A DNA stretch of 64,000 bases from Neobacillus bataviensis LMG 21833 (GTDB lineage: Bacteria; Bacillota; Bacilli; Bacillales; Cytobacillaceae): contig NZ_AJLS01000138.1 in NCBI RefSeq assembly GCF_000307875.1, positions 1 to 64,000 of the forward strand. Reading direction: 5' to 3'. Positions within the stretch are counted from its first letter, which is position 1; each line of letters begins with the position of its first letter. The notes below the pieces were generated by a model. The model was not told the DNA's origin. It ran no database searches and saw only the letters and a list, made by a program, of their open reading frames with translations. Positions 1-9,333 of this stretch are shown here, in pieces. The position numbers and the translations under genes are program-made.

Positions 1-62
1 ATGTTGACTTATCGTAGGGCGGAGAGCGAAGGACACTAGCCGCTAGGGTGCTGGAGCTAGAC
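1..62 (-). repeat. Edge copy of dispersed palindromic repeat (divergent, cut by window)
   Basis: Read on the minus strand, this begins TGTCTAGCTCCAGC, which matches the outer end of the 34/120-bp repeat seen at 30921, 58533, 26724 and 38337. The remainder diverges and runs off the window. It lies downstream of spoVID. Assignment rests on the terminal match only. Confidence 0.4.
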
Positions 63-103
63 ATTTCTCAAAGTAGAAATTGATACCTTCTTATAAGAAG
101 CCG

Positions 104-126
104 AGCAGGTCAATATAACCTGCTCA
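104..126. terminator. Hairpin downstream of spoVID
   Basis: GAGCAGGT and ACCTGCTC form an 8-bp perfect stem around a 7-base loop, 15 bases after the spoVID stop. The T-tract on the minus strand is poor, so termination is plausible but not certain. Confidence 0.45.
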
Positions 127-140
127 CCTTATCGTCTAGA

Positions 141-1238
141 TTACTTTTTCGCTAGGGCTCCGGGAATATATAATACTTGGCCTTCGTAAACATCTTGATT
201 CAGTTCTAGATTGTTGATGCGAAGAAGGTTCTGAGCCGTAACATCATAGCGTTCAGCCAGGGTATCGACCGTATCTCCCTTTTGCACGATGCATACTTTT
301 AATTTTGTTTGCCCTGTATTTTCATCCTTCCTGGCAAAAAATTCAGTTAGTGTCATCTTCTTCTTTTTACCAGAAAGCTTTTTCTTTACCTTTTTGAGCA
401 TATCATCCGAAGAGGAGGAAGAACTTTCTTCTTGGACCTTATGTTTTTTCCCATAATGATGATGTTCCTCTGGCTCCATTTCGACCACAATTTCCTCTTC
501 TATTTCCACCTCAGTTAGTTTACCGCCTTCACTCCTTGCTTCTTGGAGGTTCCAGACAGGTTCATAATCTTCTTCTTCATCAAATTCTACCTGTGGCTGA
601 TAATTGAAGGTCGGAAATTTCGGCAACACTTCTACAGGTTCATCCTCTTGCTGCTTTCTTGCCTCAGCTTCGAACAAAAAGTTTTCTTGGAAGGTGCTTT
701 GAACTGCCGGTTGCTCGACTTCTACTTCGTCCGCGTATTCTGTTTCAGAGCGGTGGAGCACTTCGTATTCCGGTTCTTCTTCCTGTTGCTGTTGCTGTGT
801 CTGTTCGGCTCCGTAGAGACCACTGATGGTCAGCTCTGCTGACAGCTTCAAGCAACTTCTTTCAGGTAAGGAATAATCAAAGGATTCTACAAGGACGTCG
901 ATATCATAAATGCTTTGAATCCGATTATTCGGAATCGTGATATCGACAGGGAATCGATGTGAAAATTCGCAACTTCCCTCTTCCTCAAGCTCTGCCACCC
1001 TCTCGACAAATTTCTGAGAGGTAAAACCTTCATCTTCGCTTACATCGTTAGCTTCGTAACTTTTATATTCGCCGGTGAGTTCCAACGAACCACGTATGGT
1101 TACGTACTGATCATTTTCCTGGATGGTGATGTCTGGGTCTAGAGAAATCGAGATAAGCTCTTCGACTTCCTGTCCTTTTCTAAACCACAGCGACTCCTCC
1201 AAGGAAAATCGCAGGCACGATTGATTCTCTTGGGACAA
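141..1238 (-). CDS. spoVID: Stage VI sporulation protein D (spore coat morphogenesis, LysM)
   Basis: SpoVID-like coat protein, 365 aa, which in Bacillus drives encasement of the forespore by coat proteins. The N-terminal ~150 residues form a beta-rich domain starting SCLRFSLEESLWF. The middle is very acidic and repetitive (runs of E and Q, then a Ser run and a Lys-rich stretch). The C-terminal ~45 residues are a LysM domain (VQKGDTVDTLAERYDV ... YEGQVLYIPG) expected to bind peptidoglycan or its precursor. The start is TTG, six bases after AAAGGAGGAG. It is shorter than the B. subtilis protein (about 575 aa), the loss being in the central linker. It follows hemL as in B. subtilis but sits beyond the hemL terminator with its own candidate sigma-E promoter. 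Confidence 0.93.
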   Translation of the reverse strand: MSQENQSCLRFSLEESLWFRKGQEVEELISISLDPDITIQENDQYVTIRGSLELTGEYKSYEANDVSEDEGFTSQKFVERVAELEEEGSCEFSHRFPVDITIPNNRIQSIYDIDVLVESFDYSLPERSCLKLSAELTISGLYGAEQTQQQQQEEEPEYEVLHRSETEYADEVEVEQPAVQSTFQENFLFEAEARKQQEDEPVEVLPKFPTFNYQPQVEFDEEEDYEPVWNLQEARSEGGKLTEVEIEEEIVVEMEPEEHHHYGKKHKVQEESSSSSSDDMLKKVKKKLSGKKKKMTLTEFFARKDENTGQTKLKVCIVQKGDTVDTLAERYDVTAQNLLRINNLELNQDVYEGQVLYIPGALAKK

Positions 1239-1287
1239 AGCGACTCCTCCTTTCGTATCCTTTACGCAAAATCACTATGTCACTTAC

Positions 1288-1316
1288 ACTTTATGAGGAA
1301 GGGATTTTAATTATGA
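1288..1316 (-). promoter_or_regulatory. Candidate sigma-E promoter of spoVID
   Basis: On the minus strand TCATAAT (1310-1316) and CATAAAGT (1288-1295) are separated by 14 bases, close to the mother-cell sigma-E pattern. Sigma-E control fits the role of SpoVID. Prediction from consensus only. Confidence 0.45.
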
Positions 1317-1372
1317 TAAAAAACAAGTTGTTGGGGTGAAAAGAATTGTTTAAGGGGTAGTTGTTAGGAGCG

Positions 1373-1485
1373 ATTCCGCGGATTTGGGTCGGAATTCCGC
1401 TAAGTTTCGGATTAATTCCGCCAACTCGAGGCATAATTCCGCCAAGTTTGATAGTCATTCCGCCAAACCTTAGTGGAAATCCGCC
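1373..1485. repeat. 21-bp-period intergenic array A (core ATTCCGCCAA), 6 units
   Basis: Cores start at 1373, 1394, 1415, 1436, 1457 and 1478, every step exactly 21 bases. The ~10-base core ATTCCGCCAA is kept while the other ~11 bases vary. The array lies between the hemL terminator and the spoVID promoter. Because 21 bases equal seven codons, both strands show fake heptad ORFs (IPP on plus, GG on minus), which I do not regard as genes. Confidence 0.9.
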
Positions 1486-1570
1486 AAACTGTTTCAAACC
1501 CCCACCCTATCCTATATATAAATGCCAGTCCGTGGACTGGCTCAGGTAATTAAGCTGCAAACCAAAAAAT

Positions 1571-1600
1571 AAAAAACACCCACAAAATAAAGTGGGTGCT
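1571..1600 (-). terminator. Terminator of the hem operon (after hemL)
   Basis: Minus-strand GCACCCAC/GTGGGTGT stem followed by a T-rich tract, 12 bases after the hemL stop codon. Confidence 0.85.
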
Positions 1601-1611
1601 AAAACGGTAAA

Positions 1612-2898
1612 TTATTTAAGCTTCGAAAAAGCAATCTCTGCTGCTTTAATAGTCTTTTCAATATCATCATCAGAATGCTCCGTGGATAGGAACAGTCCTT
1701 CAAACTGTGAAGGTGGTAGGAATACCCCTTGGTTTGCCATTTCACGGTAATAGGCTGCAAAGAATTCTAAATTAGAGGTCTTTGCTTTTTCATAATTGAT
1801 AACCGCTTCGTTTGTGAAGAAGAAACCAATCATTGAACCGGCGCGGTTAAAGGTAATTGGAATATCATATTTTTCAGCAGCCGCTTCAAATCCTTTTTGA
1901 AGCAAGTCACCTTTACGGATAAACTCCCTGTAGTGCTCTGGCGTTAACTGGCTTAACGTTTCCAGCCCTGCAGTCATCGCCAACGGGTTCCCTGAAAGGG
2001 TACCAGCTTGGTAAATCGGGCCGCTTGGCGCGATTTGCTGCATGATTTCTGCCTTACCACCGTATGCTCCAACAGGAAGACCACCACCGATTACTTTACC
2101 GAGACAGGTAATATCAGGTGTTATATTAAAATAACCTTGTGCACAGTTGTAGCCAACACGGAAACCGGTCATAACTTCATCAAAAATGAGCAATGAACCG
2201 TTTGCGGTTGTGATTTCGCGTAGACCTTCTAAGAAGCCTGGAAGCGGTGGGACTAGACCCATGTTACCAGCAACAGGTTCAACGATGATACATGCTATAT
2301 CTTCACCAAATTGTTCAAAAGCAAATTTGACACTTTTAAGATCATTATATGGCACTGTGATTGTATTTTTGGCAATACCTTCAGGAACCCCAGGGCTGTC
2401 AGGCAAACCAAGTGTAGCAACACCAGAACCGGCTTTAATCAATAAGGAATCACCGTGACCATGGTAGCAGCCTTCAAATTTTAAAATCTTATTGCGTCCA
2501 GTGTAGCCGCGGGCTAAACGAAGAGCACTCATTGTTGCTTCTGTACCGGAGTTTACCATCCGCACCACTTCGATGGAAGGCACCCGTTCAATCACAAGCT
2601 GAGCCAATTTATTTTCTAATAATGTTGGGGCACCAAAGCTTGTACCATTTTCAGCTGTTTTTTTCAAAGCTTCGACAACACGGTCGTTGGAGTGTCCGAG
2701 AATGAGCGGCCCCCATGAAAGGACATAATCAATATATTCATTGCCATCAATATCGTAAACTTTTGACCCTTTTCCTCTTTCCATAAAAATCGGGCTCATA
2801 CCAACGGATTTAAAGGCACGAACGGGGCTGTTCACACCGCCAGGCATCAGGTTTTGGGCTTCTTTAAATGCTTCAATCGATTTAGTAAACGAACGCAT
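1612..2898 (-). CDS. hemL: Glutamate-1-semialdehyde 2,1-aminomutase
   Basis: Converts glutamate-1-semialdehyde to 5-aminolevulinate, the second step of the C5 tetrapyrrole route. At 428 aa it has the usual length. PLP-enzyme features are visible: [18 protein letters not shown] near residue 120, [11 protein letters not shown] near 205, FDEVMTGFR near 240, and the PLP lysine in [17 protein letters not shown] near 268. It is the last gene of hemAXCDBL and is followed by a strong terminator. A second semialdehyde aminomutase outside the hem operon (gsaB) is known in some bacilli, but the operon position makes this hemL. Confidence 0.97.
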   Translation of the reverse strand: MRSFTKSIEAFKEAQNLMPGGVNSPVRAFKSVGMSPIFMERGKGSKVYDIDGNEYIDYVLSWGPLILGHSNDRVVEALKKTAENGTSFGAPTLLENKLAQLVIERVPSIEVVRMVNSGTEATMSALRLARGYTGRNKILKFEGCYHGHGDSLLIKAGSGVATLGLPDSPGVPEGIAKNTITVPYNDLKSVKFAFEQFGEDIACIIVEPVAGNMGLVPPLPGFLEGLREITTANGSLLIFDEVMTGFRVGYNCAQGYFNITPDITCLGKVIGGGLPVGAYGGKAEIMQQIAPSGPIYQAGTLSGNPLAMTAGLETLSQLTPEHYREFIRKGDLLQKGFEAAAEKYDIPITFNRAGSMIGFFFTNEAVINYEKAKTSNLEFFAAYYREMANQGVFLPPSQFEGLFLSTEHSDDDIEKTIKAAEIAFSKLK

Positions 2899-2923
2899 AC
2901 CATTCCCTCATTTCAAAAAGTGA

Positions 2924-3904
2924 TTATTGGTCTTCTTTTAACCAGCGGCAGGCATCTTTTGCATGATAGGTAATAATTAAATCTGCACCTGCACGCTTCA
3001 TACCGATCAGCATTTCTAGCACGGTCTTTTTCTCATCAACCCAGCCGTTTTGTGCGGCAGCTTTGATCATGGCATATTCGCCGCTAACGTTATAAATAAC
3101 GATAGGTAGATTAAAGGTATTTTTCATATCGCGCACGATGTCAAGGTATGGCATACCTGGTTTTACAATTAAAAAGTCGGCACCCTCTTGGACATCGGAT
3201 TCTGCTTCTCTAAAAGCTTCCATCCGGTTAGCTGGATCCATTTGATAGGTTTTACGGTCGCCAAATTGCGGTGCACCCTCTGCAGCCTCACGGAATGGGC
3301 CGTAGAATGCTGATGCATATTTAACTGCATAGGACATAACTGGAATTTCTGTAAAACCAGCTTCATCCAAACCGGCACGAATGGCAGCAACAAAGCCATC
3401 CATCATATTAGATGGAGCAATAATGTCCGCGCCCGCTTTCGCTTGGGCAATAGCTGTTTTTACAAGCAATTCAAGCGATTCATCGTTAAGGACTTTTTCC
3501 CCTTCAACCACACCACAGTGGCCGTGATCGGTATATTCGCACAAACATGTATCGGCAACGACAATCATGTCTGGATAGTTTTCTTTAATATAGCGAGTTG
3601 CTACTTGAACGATCCCATGATCGTGGTATGCCTGCTCACCGCACGCATCTTTCGTCTTCGGGATACCAAATAATAAGACGGACTTAATCCCGTGAGCGAC
3701 GATATCGTCCATTTCTGCTTTAAGGTTATCCATTGATACCTGGAATACACCAGGCATGGATGATACTTCATTACGAATATTTTCACCTTCATAAATAAAC
3801 AGCGGATAAATGAAATCCTCCGCTTTTAAGTGATTTTCCCTCACAAGTGCACGCATATTGGCACTTGAACGTAAACGGCGATGACGTGAAAATTGTAATT
3901 CCAT
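2924..3904 (-). CDS. hemB: Porphobilinogen synthase (delta-aminolevulinate dehydratase)
   Basis: Condenses two 5-aminolevulinate molecules to porphobilinogen; 326 aa from the chosen start. The two catalytic lysines lie in [12 protein letters not shown] and [10 protein letters not shown]. The [14 protein letters not shown] stretch provides the cysteine metal site, indicating a zinc-type enzyme. I start at ATG 3904 ([12 protein letters not shown]), preceded by AGGGGGT at about 9 bases. A longer frame to 3934 would read into the flanking 21-bp array and lacks a better ribosome site. Lies between hemD and hemL; the gap to hemD is filled by array B. Confidence 0.96.
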   Translation of the reverse strand: MELQFSRHRRLRSSANMRALVRENHLKAEDFIYPLFIYEGENIRNEVSSMPGVFQVSMDNLKAEMDDIVAHGIKSVLLFGIPKTKDACGEQAYHDHGIVQVATRYIKENYPDMIVVADTCLCEYTDHGHCGVVEGEKVLNDESLELLVKTAIAQAKAGADIIAPSNMMDGFVAAIRAGLDEAGFTEIPVMSYAVKYASAFYGPFREAAEGAPQFGDRKTYQMDPANRMEAFREAESDVQEGADFLIVKPGMPYLDIVRDMKNTFNLPIVIYNVSGEYAMIKAAAQNGWVDEKKTVLEMLIGMKRAGADLIITYHAKDACRWLKEDQ

Positions 3905-3939
3905 TATATATTTACCCCCTAAAATAAGTAACATTGCTT

Positions 3940-4034
3940 TTACTGGCGGATGGCGCTATTTTACTCGCGAATTATACTACTTTACTCGCGAAAATCGCCA
4001 ATTTACTCGCGAATCTCACTACTTTACTCGCGAA
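3940..4034. repeat. 21-bp-period intergenic array B (core TTACTCGCGAA), 5 units
   Basis: Cores begin at 3940 (diverged, TTACTGGCGGA), 3961, 3982, 4003 and 4024, all steps exactly 21 bases. It occupies nearly the whole hemD-hemB gap and is therefore transcribed inside the hem operon. The sequence is unlike array A although the period is identical. Confidence 0.9.
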
Positions 4035-4043
4035 TCGCCTCTT

Positions 4044-4829
4044 TCAATCAGCGGATACACTCTCCAAATAAGCAATCATGCTCTTAATCATTTCTGCCAC
4101 AGTATACTCCTCCGGTGAAGCATGTACCGTTAATCCGTATTCATGTAGCTTTTTCTCGGTTATCGGCCCGATACAGCCAATCAGACAGCTCCCCAGCTGC
4201 TCCTCCAAACCATGTTCCCGAACGACATCCATGAAATGGTCGACAGTCGAGGGACTTGTAAATGTAAGGATATCGAGCTTACGATCAGCTAACATCTGCG
4301 CAAGCTTCGCACGGCTTTCTTCCGGCATGTATGTTTCATAGATGACAACTTCATCAACTACGGCACCTGCCTCCGTTAAAGCGCTGGCGATATATTCCCG
4401 GGCAAGATTCCCCTTTGGAAGCAATACCCTTGCACCACTATTCACTAACGGTAAAAACTCCTCAACAAAAGATTCCGCCACATAGGCTGACGGAACGAAC
4501 TCCGCCTCTAACCCCTTTGCATGTAAAACCTCGGCAGTCTTTTTACCAATCACAGCTATCCTCGGAAAAACAGACCCGTTCTCTCCTTCAAAAAAGGAAA
4601 AAAAGGTTTCGACCGTAACGTTACTCGTAAAAATAATCCAATCATATGTATCAAGGGCCTTCAAACAATCTTGAAGGCGCTGATTTTTTTCTATCGGCCG
4701 GAAGGCGATGAGAGGGATTTCTACAGGAGTCCCTCCGTACCTTTCAACCAGCTTAACGAAAGATTTCGCTTGATCTTTTCCTCTTGGAACAAGAACTTTT
4801 TTATCAAGCAATGGTAAAGATTTTATCAT
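4044..4829 (-). CDS. hemD: Uroporphyrinogen-III synthase
   Basis: Cyclises and isomerises hydroxymethylbilane to uroporphyrinogen III. 261 aa, the normal size for this poorly conserved family. Visible family features are the start [33 protein letters not shown] near 85, and [13 protein letters not shown] near 190. The start codon overlaps the end of hemC by four bases, indicating translational coupling. Identity rests on the operon position as much as on sequence. Confidence 0.93.
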   Translation of the reverse strand: MIKSLPLLDKKVLVPRGKDQAKSFVKLVERYGGTPVEIPLIAFRPIEKNQRLQDCLKALDTYDWIIFTSNVTVETFFSFFEGENGSVFPRIAVIGKKTAEVLHAKGLEAEFVPSAYVAESFVEEFLPLVNSGARVLLPKGNLAREYIASALTEAGAVVDEVVIYETYMPEESRAKLAQMLADRKLDILTFTSPSTVDHFMDVVREHGLEEQLGSCLIGCIGPITEKKLHEYGLTVHASPEEYTVAEMIKSMIAYLESVSAD

Positions 4830-5764
4830 TGACCTTCGAGCTCCCGTTTGACCTTGTCAATCAGATCCTTGGCTCCCTTTTCAATTAATAAATCGGCAGC
4901 CTGGTTGCCAAGCTCTTCTGGATTTTTGCCGCGAAGTTCTTCCTTGAAGACATCATTTCCTTCAGGTGAAGCAACTAATACATTTAATACCACTTCATCG
5001 GTTGCATCATCAATGCGTGCGAAGCCGGCTATTGGAACCTGACAGCCGCCCTCCATTTTTTGTAGGAAGGCACGTTCAGCACGAACGGCTCTTTCTGTTT
5101 TCTTGCAGGTGAATTTTTCAAAAAGCTCTAGTAATTCTTTATCATCTTCACGGCATTCAATGGACAATGCCCCTTGGCCAACTGCTGGGATGCAAATATC
5201 GGCATCAAGGAACTCCGTAACCACATCAGTTGCCCAGCCAAGGCGGGAAAGCCCTGCCGCTGCTAAAATAATTGCATCGTATTCCTCTGTCTCTAATTTT
5301 GCTAATCTCGTATCAACGTTACCGCGAATCCATTTAATCTCTATATCCGGGCGCTGAACTAACAGCTGGGCACTGCGGCGCAGGCTGCTCGTACCGATAA
5401 TCGCACCTGGCTTTAAATCTTTTAATTTCACATGGCCTTTTGAAATAAGGGCATCGCGGTGATCTTCACGGAATGGGATACAGCCTATCGTCAATCCTTC
5501 AGGCAGCACGGCAGGCATGTCTTTCATACTATGAACCGCCATATCAATCTCTTTATCAAGCATCGCCTGCTCGATTTCCTTTACAAATAAGCCTTTACCG
5601 CCAACCTTAGAAAGGGTAACGTCAAGGATTTTATCCCCTTTAGTTACAATTTCTTTGACTTCGAATTCGAAGGAAGGATCAATTTTCTTCAGCTGATCCA
5701 TCACCCAATTTGTTTGTGTTAACGCTAATTTACTCCGTCTTGAACCAACAATAATTTTTCTCAT
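4826..5764 (-). CDS. hemC: Hydroxymethylbilane synthase (porphobilinogen deaminase)
   Basis: Polymerises four porphobilinogen units to hydroxymethylbilane. 312 aa. The N-terminus [15 protein letters not shown], the AVHSMKDMP loop, [11 protein letters not shown] and the cysteine of [13 protein letters not shown] that carries the dipyrromethane cofactor are all present. Lies 15 bases after hemX and overlaps hemD. Confidence 0.97.
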   Translation of the reverse strand: MRKIIVGSRRSKLALTQTNWVMDQLKKIDPSFEFEVKEIVTKGDKILDVTLSKVGGKGLFVKEIEQAMLDKEIDMAVHSMKDMPAVLPEGLTIGCIPFREDHRDALISKGHVKLKDLKPGAIIGTSSLRRSAQLLVQRPDIEIKWIRGNVDTRLAKLETEEYDAIILAAAGLSRLGWATDVVTEFLDADICIPAVGQGALSIECREDDKELLELFEKFTCKKTERAVRAERAFLQKMEGGCQVPIAGFARIDDATDEVVLNVLVASPEGNDVFKEELRGKNPEELGNQAADLLIEKGAKDLIDKVKRELEGQ

Positions 5765-5779
5765 GACTGCCTCCTAGGG

Positions 5780-6613
5780 TTATGCATACCATAAATGAAA
5801 CGATGATAATTGACCAAATAAGAAAAAGTTTATTAAAACGATCAAAAATGATGCTGTATTCCAAATGGCTAATTTCTTGCCAGATAAATTTTTCGCAATT
5901 CGTAAATATAAATAGATGCTGTAGACCGAAAGTAACAAGAAAGACCCGATAATTTTCATATCATACCACGGCATTCCGGGAACCTTTAGAAACGCCCACT
6001 GCAGGCCCAAGATTAGGCTTAGAAGCAGCATCGGAACACCAATGACAGCCAATATGTAAGATGATTTCTCTAATTTTTCTAAATCCGCCAGCCGAAGAAG
6101 GCGCGTTCCCCATTTTTTTCGTTTCAATAGATCATATTGAAGCAAGTATAATGACGAAAAGACAAAGGATAATGAAAAGGCCCCGTAAGATAAAATCGCC
6201 ATAGTAATATGGATTAACAACAATTCCGACACGAGCTGCTTGGCCATGATATGCGAATGGTATTGCATCGGGGCAAAGGTATGAATCGCCATCACGGTAA
6301 ATCCAAGGATGTTTGTAAAAAAGACGATAAAATCAACCCGTAGTAAGTGGTTGATAACAATTGACAATGTTACTAATACCCATGCATAAAAATAGAGTCC
6401 CTCAAAGATGGTGAGTACAGGGAACCTGCCTGTTTTCATCATGTAAATCGTTAAGAAAACCGTTTGTAAAACCCATACAAATGCAAGTAACCAGAAGGCA
6501 ATACGGTTTGCCTTCCGGTTATGGTGAATAAAGTCAAAAAAGTATAACAACACACTGAAGGCATATAGAACAACTGTTAGTTCATGCAGCCTTGTCATAA
6601 AAAGGTCAAGCAT
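5780..6613 (-). CDS. hemX: HemX, CcsA-like membrane protein affecting HemA level
   Basis: Integral membrane protein of 277 aa with about eight hydrophobic segments, related to the cytochrome c assembly family (CcsA/CcmC type). In B. subtilis HemX lowers the amount of glutamyl-tRNA reductase. The gene sits directly behind hemA (15 bases), as in other bacilli. No haem-binding WWD-type motif is obvious. Function is by synteny and family. Confidence 0.9.
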   Translation of the reverse strand: MLDLFMTRLHELTVVLYAFSVLLYFFDFIHHNRKANRIAFWLLAFVWVLQTVFLTIYMMKTGRFPVLTIFEGLYFYAWVLVTLSIVINHLLRVDFIVFFTNILGFTVMAIHTFAPMQYHSHIMAKQLVSELLLIHITMAILSYGAFSLSFVFSSLYLLQYDLLKRKKWGTRLLRLADLEKLEKSSYILAVIGVPMLLLSLILGLQWAFLKVPGMPWYDMKIIGSFLLLSVYSIYLYLRIAKNLSGKKLAIWNTASFLIVLINFFLFGQLSSFHLWYA

Positions 6614-6628
6614 AGCCGTGTGGCCCCC

Positions 6629-7972
6629 CTATGACTGAAAAGAAGCCTGGACTTCTCCAACCTGCATTTTTTTCGTTTCGGCAGTTTTCGAATGCTGCTC
6701 TTGAACAAGCTCTTCAATATTAAATATCTTCATAAAGAAATCCATCGCCTGATCCGCATCCGGTCTTGCCGCCAATTCCTTCGCTTGTAAAATAGGATCT
6801 TTTAATAGCTGATTGATGATACTTTTTGTATGTTTATTTAATACTTTCATATCGCGATCAGATAAGTTTGGCAGCTTTCTTTCCAAACTCACCATCGTTT
6901 CAGCCTGAATCGCAAGGGCTTTTTCCCGTAAGGCTGAAATAACAGGAACCACACCGAGCATGCCAAGCCAATGATTGAAGTCGACAAGTTCCTTTTCGAT
7001 CATGAGCCTGATTTTTGCTGCTGCTTTCTGACGCTCCTGAAGATTAGCCTCAACAATTCCCTCTAAGTCGTCAATATCATATAAAAAGACATTTTCGAGC
7101 TCAGCGATTCTTGGATCCAAGTCACGTGGTACAGCAATATCGACTATGAATAATGGTTTTCCCCTGCGTTTTTTCTCCACACGAGCCATCGTTTCTTTTG
7201 AAATAACAAAGTCTTTCGATCCCGTAGAGCTAATAAGGATATCTGCCTCTACGAGTGAACGTTCTAATTCTGCCAAGGATCTTGCTTCACCATTAAAACG
7301 GGTTGCAAGTACCATTGCTTTATCATACGTACGATTGATGACCGTTACCTTTTTCACACCATTGCCATGCAGGTTTTGGGCTGCTAATTCACCCATTTTT
7401 CCCGCTCCAAAAATTAATACATGTTTATTTGCAAGCGAACCAAAGATTTTCTTGGCCAATTCAACAGCTGCGTAGCTGACAGATACGGCATTGGCACCAA
7501 TATCAGTTTCTGAATGCCCTCGTTTAGCTACGGTAATCGCTTGTTTAAATAAGTGATTAAATACTGATCCGGTCGTTTCTTCTTCCTGTGCCAACATGAA
7601 GCTTGTTCGCACCTGTCCAAGAATTTGCGTTTCCCCTAAAACCATAGAATTAAGTCCGCATGTTACATTAAATAAATGTTCAACCGCCCCGTCGTCTTCA
7701 TAAACAAACAGAAACGGTGAAAATTCCGTTTGATCCATTCCGAACCATTCAGACAGAAATTCTTTAATATAATAGCGGCCGGTATGTAACTGATCGACAA
7801 CCGCATAAATTTCTGTACGATTACATGTAGACAAGATGATATTTTCTAGGATACTTTTTTTAGCGTTTACCTTTTTTATCGCATCCACAAGATCGGTTTC
7901 ATTGAATGTTAACCGCTCACGGATTTCTACTGGGGCAGTTTTATAGTTAAGACCGACTACGATTATATGCAT
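6629..7972 (-). CDS. hemA: Glutamyl-tRNA reductase
   Basis: First committed step of tetrapyrrole synthesis: reduces glutamyl-tRNA to glutamate-1-semialdehyde with NADPH. 447 aa. The catalytic cysteine lies in [13 protein letters not shown] near residue 50, the NADPH fold at [13 protein letters not shown], and the C-terminal dimer helix contains [16 protein letters not shown] start at ATG 7972 ([11 protein letters not shown]), matching the family. A TTG at 7993 lies in the ribosome-site sequence and is unlikely. First gene of the hem operon, with an extended -10 promoter upstream. Confidence 0.96.
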   Translation of the reverse strand: MHIIVVGLNYKTAPVEIRERLTFNETDLVDAIKKVNAKKSILENIILSTCNRTEIYAVVDQLHTGRYYIKEFLSEWFGMDQTEFSPFLFVYEDDGAVEHLFNVTCGLNSMVLGETQILGQVRTSFMLAQEEETTGSVFNHLFKQAITVAKRGHSETDIGANAVSVSYAAVELAKKIFGSLANKHVLIFGAGKMGELAAQNLHGNGVKKVTVINRTYDKAMVLATRFNGEARSLAELERSLVEADILISSTGSKDFVISKETMARVEKKRRGKPLFIVDIAVPRDLDPRIAELENVFLYDIDDLEGIVEANLQERQKAAAKIRLMIEKELVDFNHWLGMLGVVPVISALREKALAIQAETMVSLERKLPNLSDRDMKVLNKHTKSIINQLLKDPILQAKELAARPDADQAMDFFMKIFNIEELVQEQHSKTAETKKMQVGEVQASFQS

Positions 7973-8018
7973 TTTAGTTAAGTACACCCCCAATAAGTTT
8001 ACAGTAGTAACTAGTAAG

Positions 8019-8027
8019 ATTATATCA
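8019..8027 (-). promoter_or_regulatory. Extended -10 of the hemA promoter
   Basis: Minus-strand TGATATAAT, an extended -10 (TGnTATAAT), about 50 bases before the hemA start. No good -35 is visible at the right distance, which is usual for extended -10 promoters. Confidence 0.5.
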
Positions 8028-8078
8028 CGAGCAATTTAGACTTTTACCCGAAAAATGTGAACAGAAAATGAAACTATA

Positions 8079-8087
8079 TGATAAAAT
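8079..8087 (+). promoter_or_regulatory. Candidate extended -10 for the 8227 gene
   Basis: Plus-strand TGATAAAAT about 140 bases before the membrane protein gene. Weak evidence; no clear -35. Confidence 0.3.
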
Positions 8088-8226
8088 ATAGTAAAACTTG
8101 CCTTTTTGATGGTCAAGTCGATCATTCTTATTGTAAAAAAATAAATACAGCAAAATTACTTCCCTATGTACAGTACCAAAAAAATGGTCTAGATTCAAGT
8201 GAACCTTATTGGAAGTGGTGTTTTCA

Positions 8227-8715
8227 ATGAAAAATCAACGAATTTTCCCTGGGATTATTCTTATCGGATTTGGGGCTTACTTTTTATTACAGCAGACAGG
8301 CATATCTCTTTTTCAAGCATTTTTCACCTGGCCAACATTGCTCATCATTGTCGGAATCGCTTTTTTGGGTCAGGGCTATTCGGCAAGGGAATATGAAGCC
8401 ATTCTTCCTGGAGTGATTATGAGTGGATTCGGACTTCACTTTCATCTATCAGGACATTTACCATTCTGGCCGACGAATACGATTGGCATGTTAATCCTCA
8501 TCATTTCGATTGGCTTTTTCCTTCGCTTTCAAAAAACCAATAATGGTCTGTTTCAAGCATTCCTTTTTCTTATTTTAGCAGTACTGCTGCTATTTTATGA
8601 TAGGATTGCCGGATATTTTGGTTTGCTGCAAAACGGAATGAATTTTATTTGGAAATTTTGGCCCGCACTGTTGATCGTAATTGGTATTTATTTTCTACTA
8701 AAAAAGAAAAAATAA
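8227..8715 (+). CDS. Small four-to-six-helix membrane protein, LiaI/LiaF-TM-like
   Basis: 162 aa, almost entirely hydrophobic, with roughly five or six membrane segments ending in a poly-lysine tail (KKKK). Repeated GIILIGFGAYFLL and WPALLIVIGIYFLL segments resemble the membrane part of LiaF/LiaI-type envelope stress proteins (DUF5668-like). The position between ysxC and hemA is that of B. subtilis ysxD, which also encodes a small membrane protein. ATG 8227 is preferred (GGAAGTGGTG six bases upstream); an upstream TTG at 8209 is possible. Opposite in direction to its neighbours, so it has its own promoter. Function unknown. Confidence 0.75.
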   Translation: MKNQRIFPGIILIGFGAYFLLQQTGISLFQAFFTWPTLLIIVGIAFLGQGYSAREYEAILPGVIMSGFGLHFHLSGHLPFWPTNTIGMLILIISIGFFLRFQKTNNGLFQAFLFLILAVLLLFYDRIAGYFGLLQNGMNFIWKFWPALLIVIGIYFLLKKKK

Positions 8716-8750
8716 CCGCTGGCGCATATAATTGCGCTGACGGTTATTTT
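8714..8750. terminator. Bidirectional terminator between the membrane gene and ysxC
   Basis: Stem AACCG..GGCGC / GCGC..CGGTT with a T-run on the plus side and an A-run (T on minus) on the other, between convergent genes. Confidence 0.8.
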
Positions 8751-8751
8751 T

Positions 8752-9333
8752 TTACATAAAGCTTTGCAGAATCTTCCAGGCCTGATCTTTTCCTTCACCT
8801 GTTTCCGAAGAAAACATCACAAGATGGTCGTTTTTATCAAGATCTAATGTTTCACGCGTTACTTTTAAATGCTTTTGCCATTTTCCTTTAGGGATTTTAT
8901 CCGCCTTTGTGGCGATAATGACGCACGGAATTTCGTAATGCTTTAAAAAGTCGTACATCATCACATCGTCTGTTGTTGGCGGGTGGCGAAGGTCAACGAT
9001 CAAGACTGCCGCACGCAACTGTTCGCGACTCGTAAAATAGGTTTCAATCATCTTTCCCCATGCCGCGCGCTCTGTCTTTGATACTTTGGCATACCCGTAA
9101 CCAGGGACATCGACAAAATGGAGAATTTCATTGATTAGGTAAAAGTTTAGGGTCTGCGTTTTACCTGGCTTTGATGAAATTCTGGCTAAGCCTTTCCGAT
9201 TCAACATTTTATTAATAAAAGATGATTTACCTACATTTGAGCGGCCTGCAAGGGCAAATTCAGGCAACTCTGTTTCTGGATATTGATCCGGTTTCACGGC
9301 ACTAATGACAATATCTGAACTTACTACTTTCAT
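8752..9333 (-). CDS. ysxC: Ribosome assembly GTPase YsxC/EngB
   Basis: GTPase needed for 50S subunit maturation. 193 aa. All G motifs are visible: G1 [10 protein letters not shown] near 31, G3 [10 protein letters not shown] near 75, G4 TKADK near 143, G5-like MFSSETGEG near 175. The start codon overlaps the lonA stop by four bases, so it is translated from the lonA transcript. Symbol used in B. subtilis is ysxC (engB). Confidence 0.97.
   Translation of the reverse strand: MKVVSSDIVISAVKPDQYPETELPEFALAGRSNVGKSSFINKMLNRKGLARISSKPGKTQTLNFYLINEILHFVDVPGYGYAKVSKTERAAWGKMIETYFTSREQLRAAVLIVDLRHPPTTDDVMMYDFLKHYEIPCVIIATKADKIPKGKWQKHLKVTRETLDLDKNDHLVMFSSETGEGKDQAWKILQSFM

Noticed and set aside
543..842. 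Plus-strand ORF with Phe/Leu-rich product inside spoVID
   Set aside because: Antisense of the Glu/Lys-rich linker gives Phe/Leu runs; shadow ORF.
1291..1549. Overlapping ORFs on both strands with heptad repeats (IPP on plus, GG on minus)
   Set aside because: They are the translation of the 21-bp array A (21 bases = 7 codons); no ribosome site, and both strands are open for the same trivial reason.
8199..8396. Second plus-strand frame overlapping the membrane protein gene
   Set aside because: Overlaps the better-supported frame with ribosome site and continuous membrane helices.
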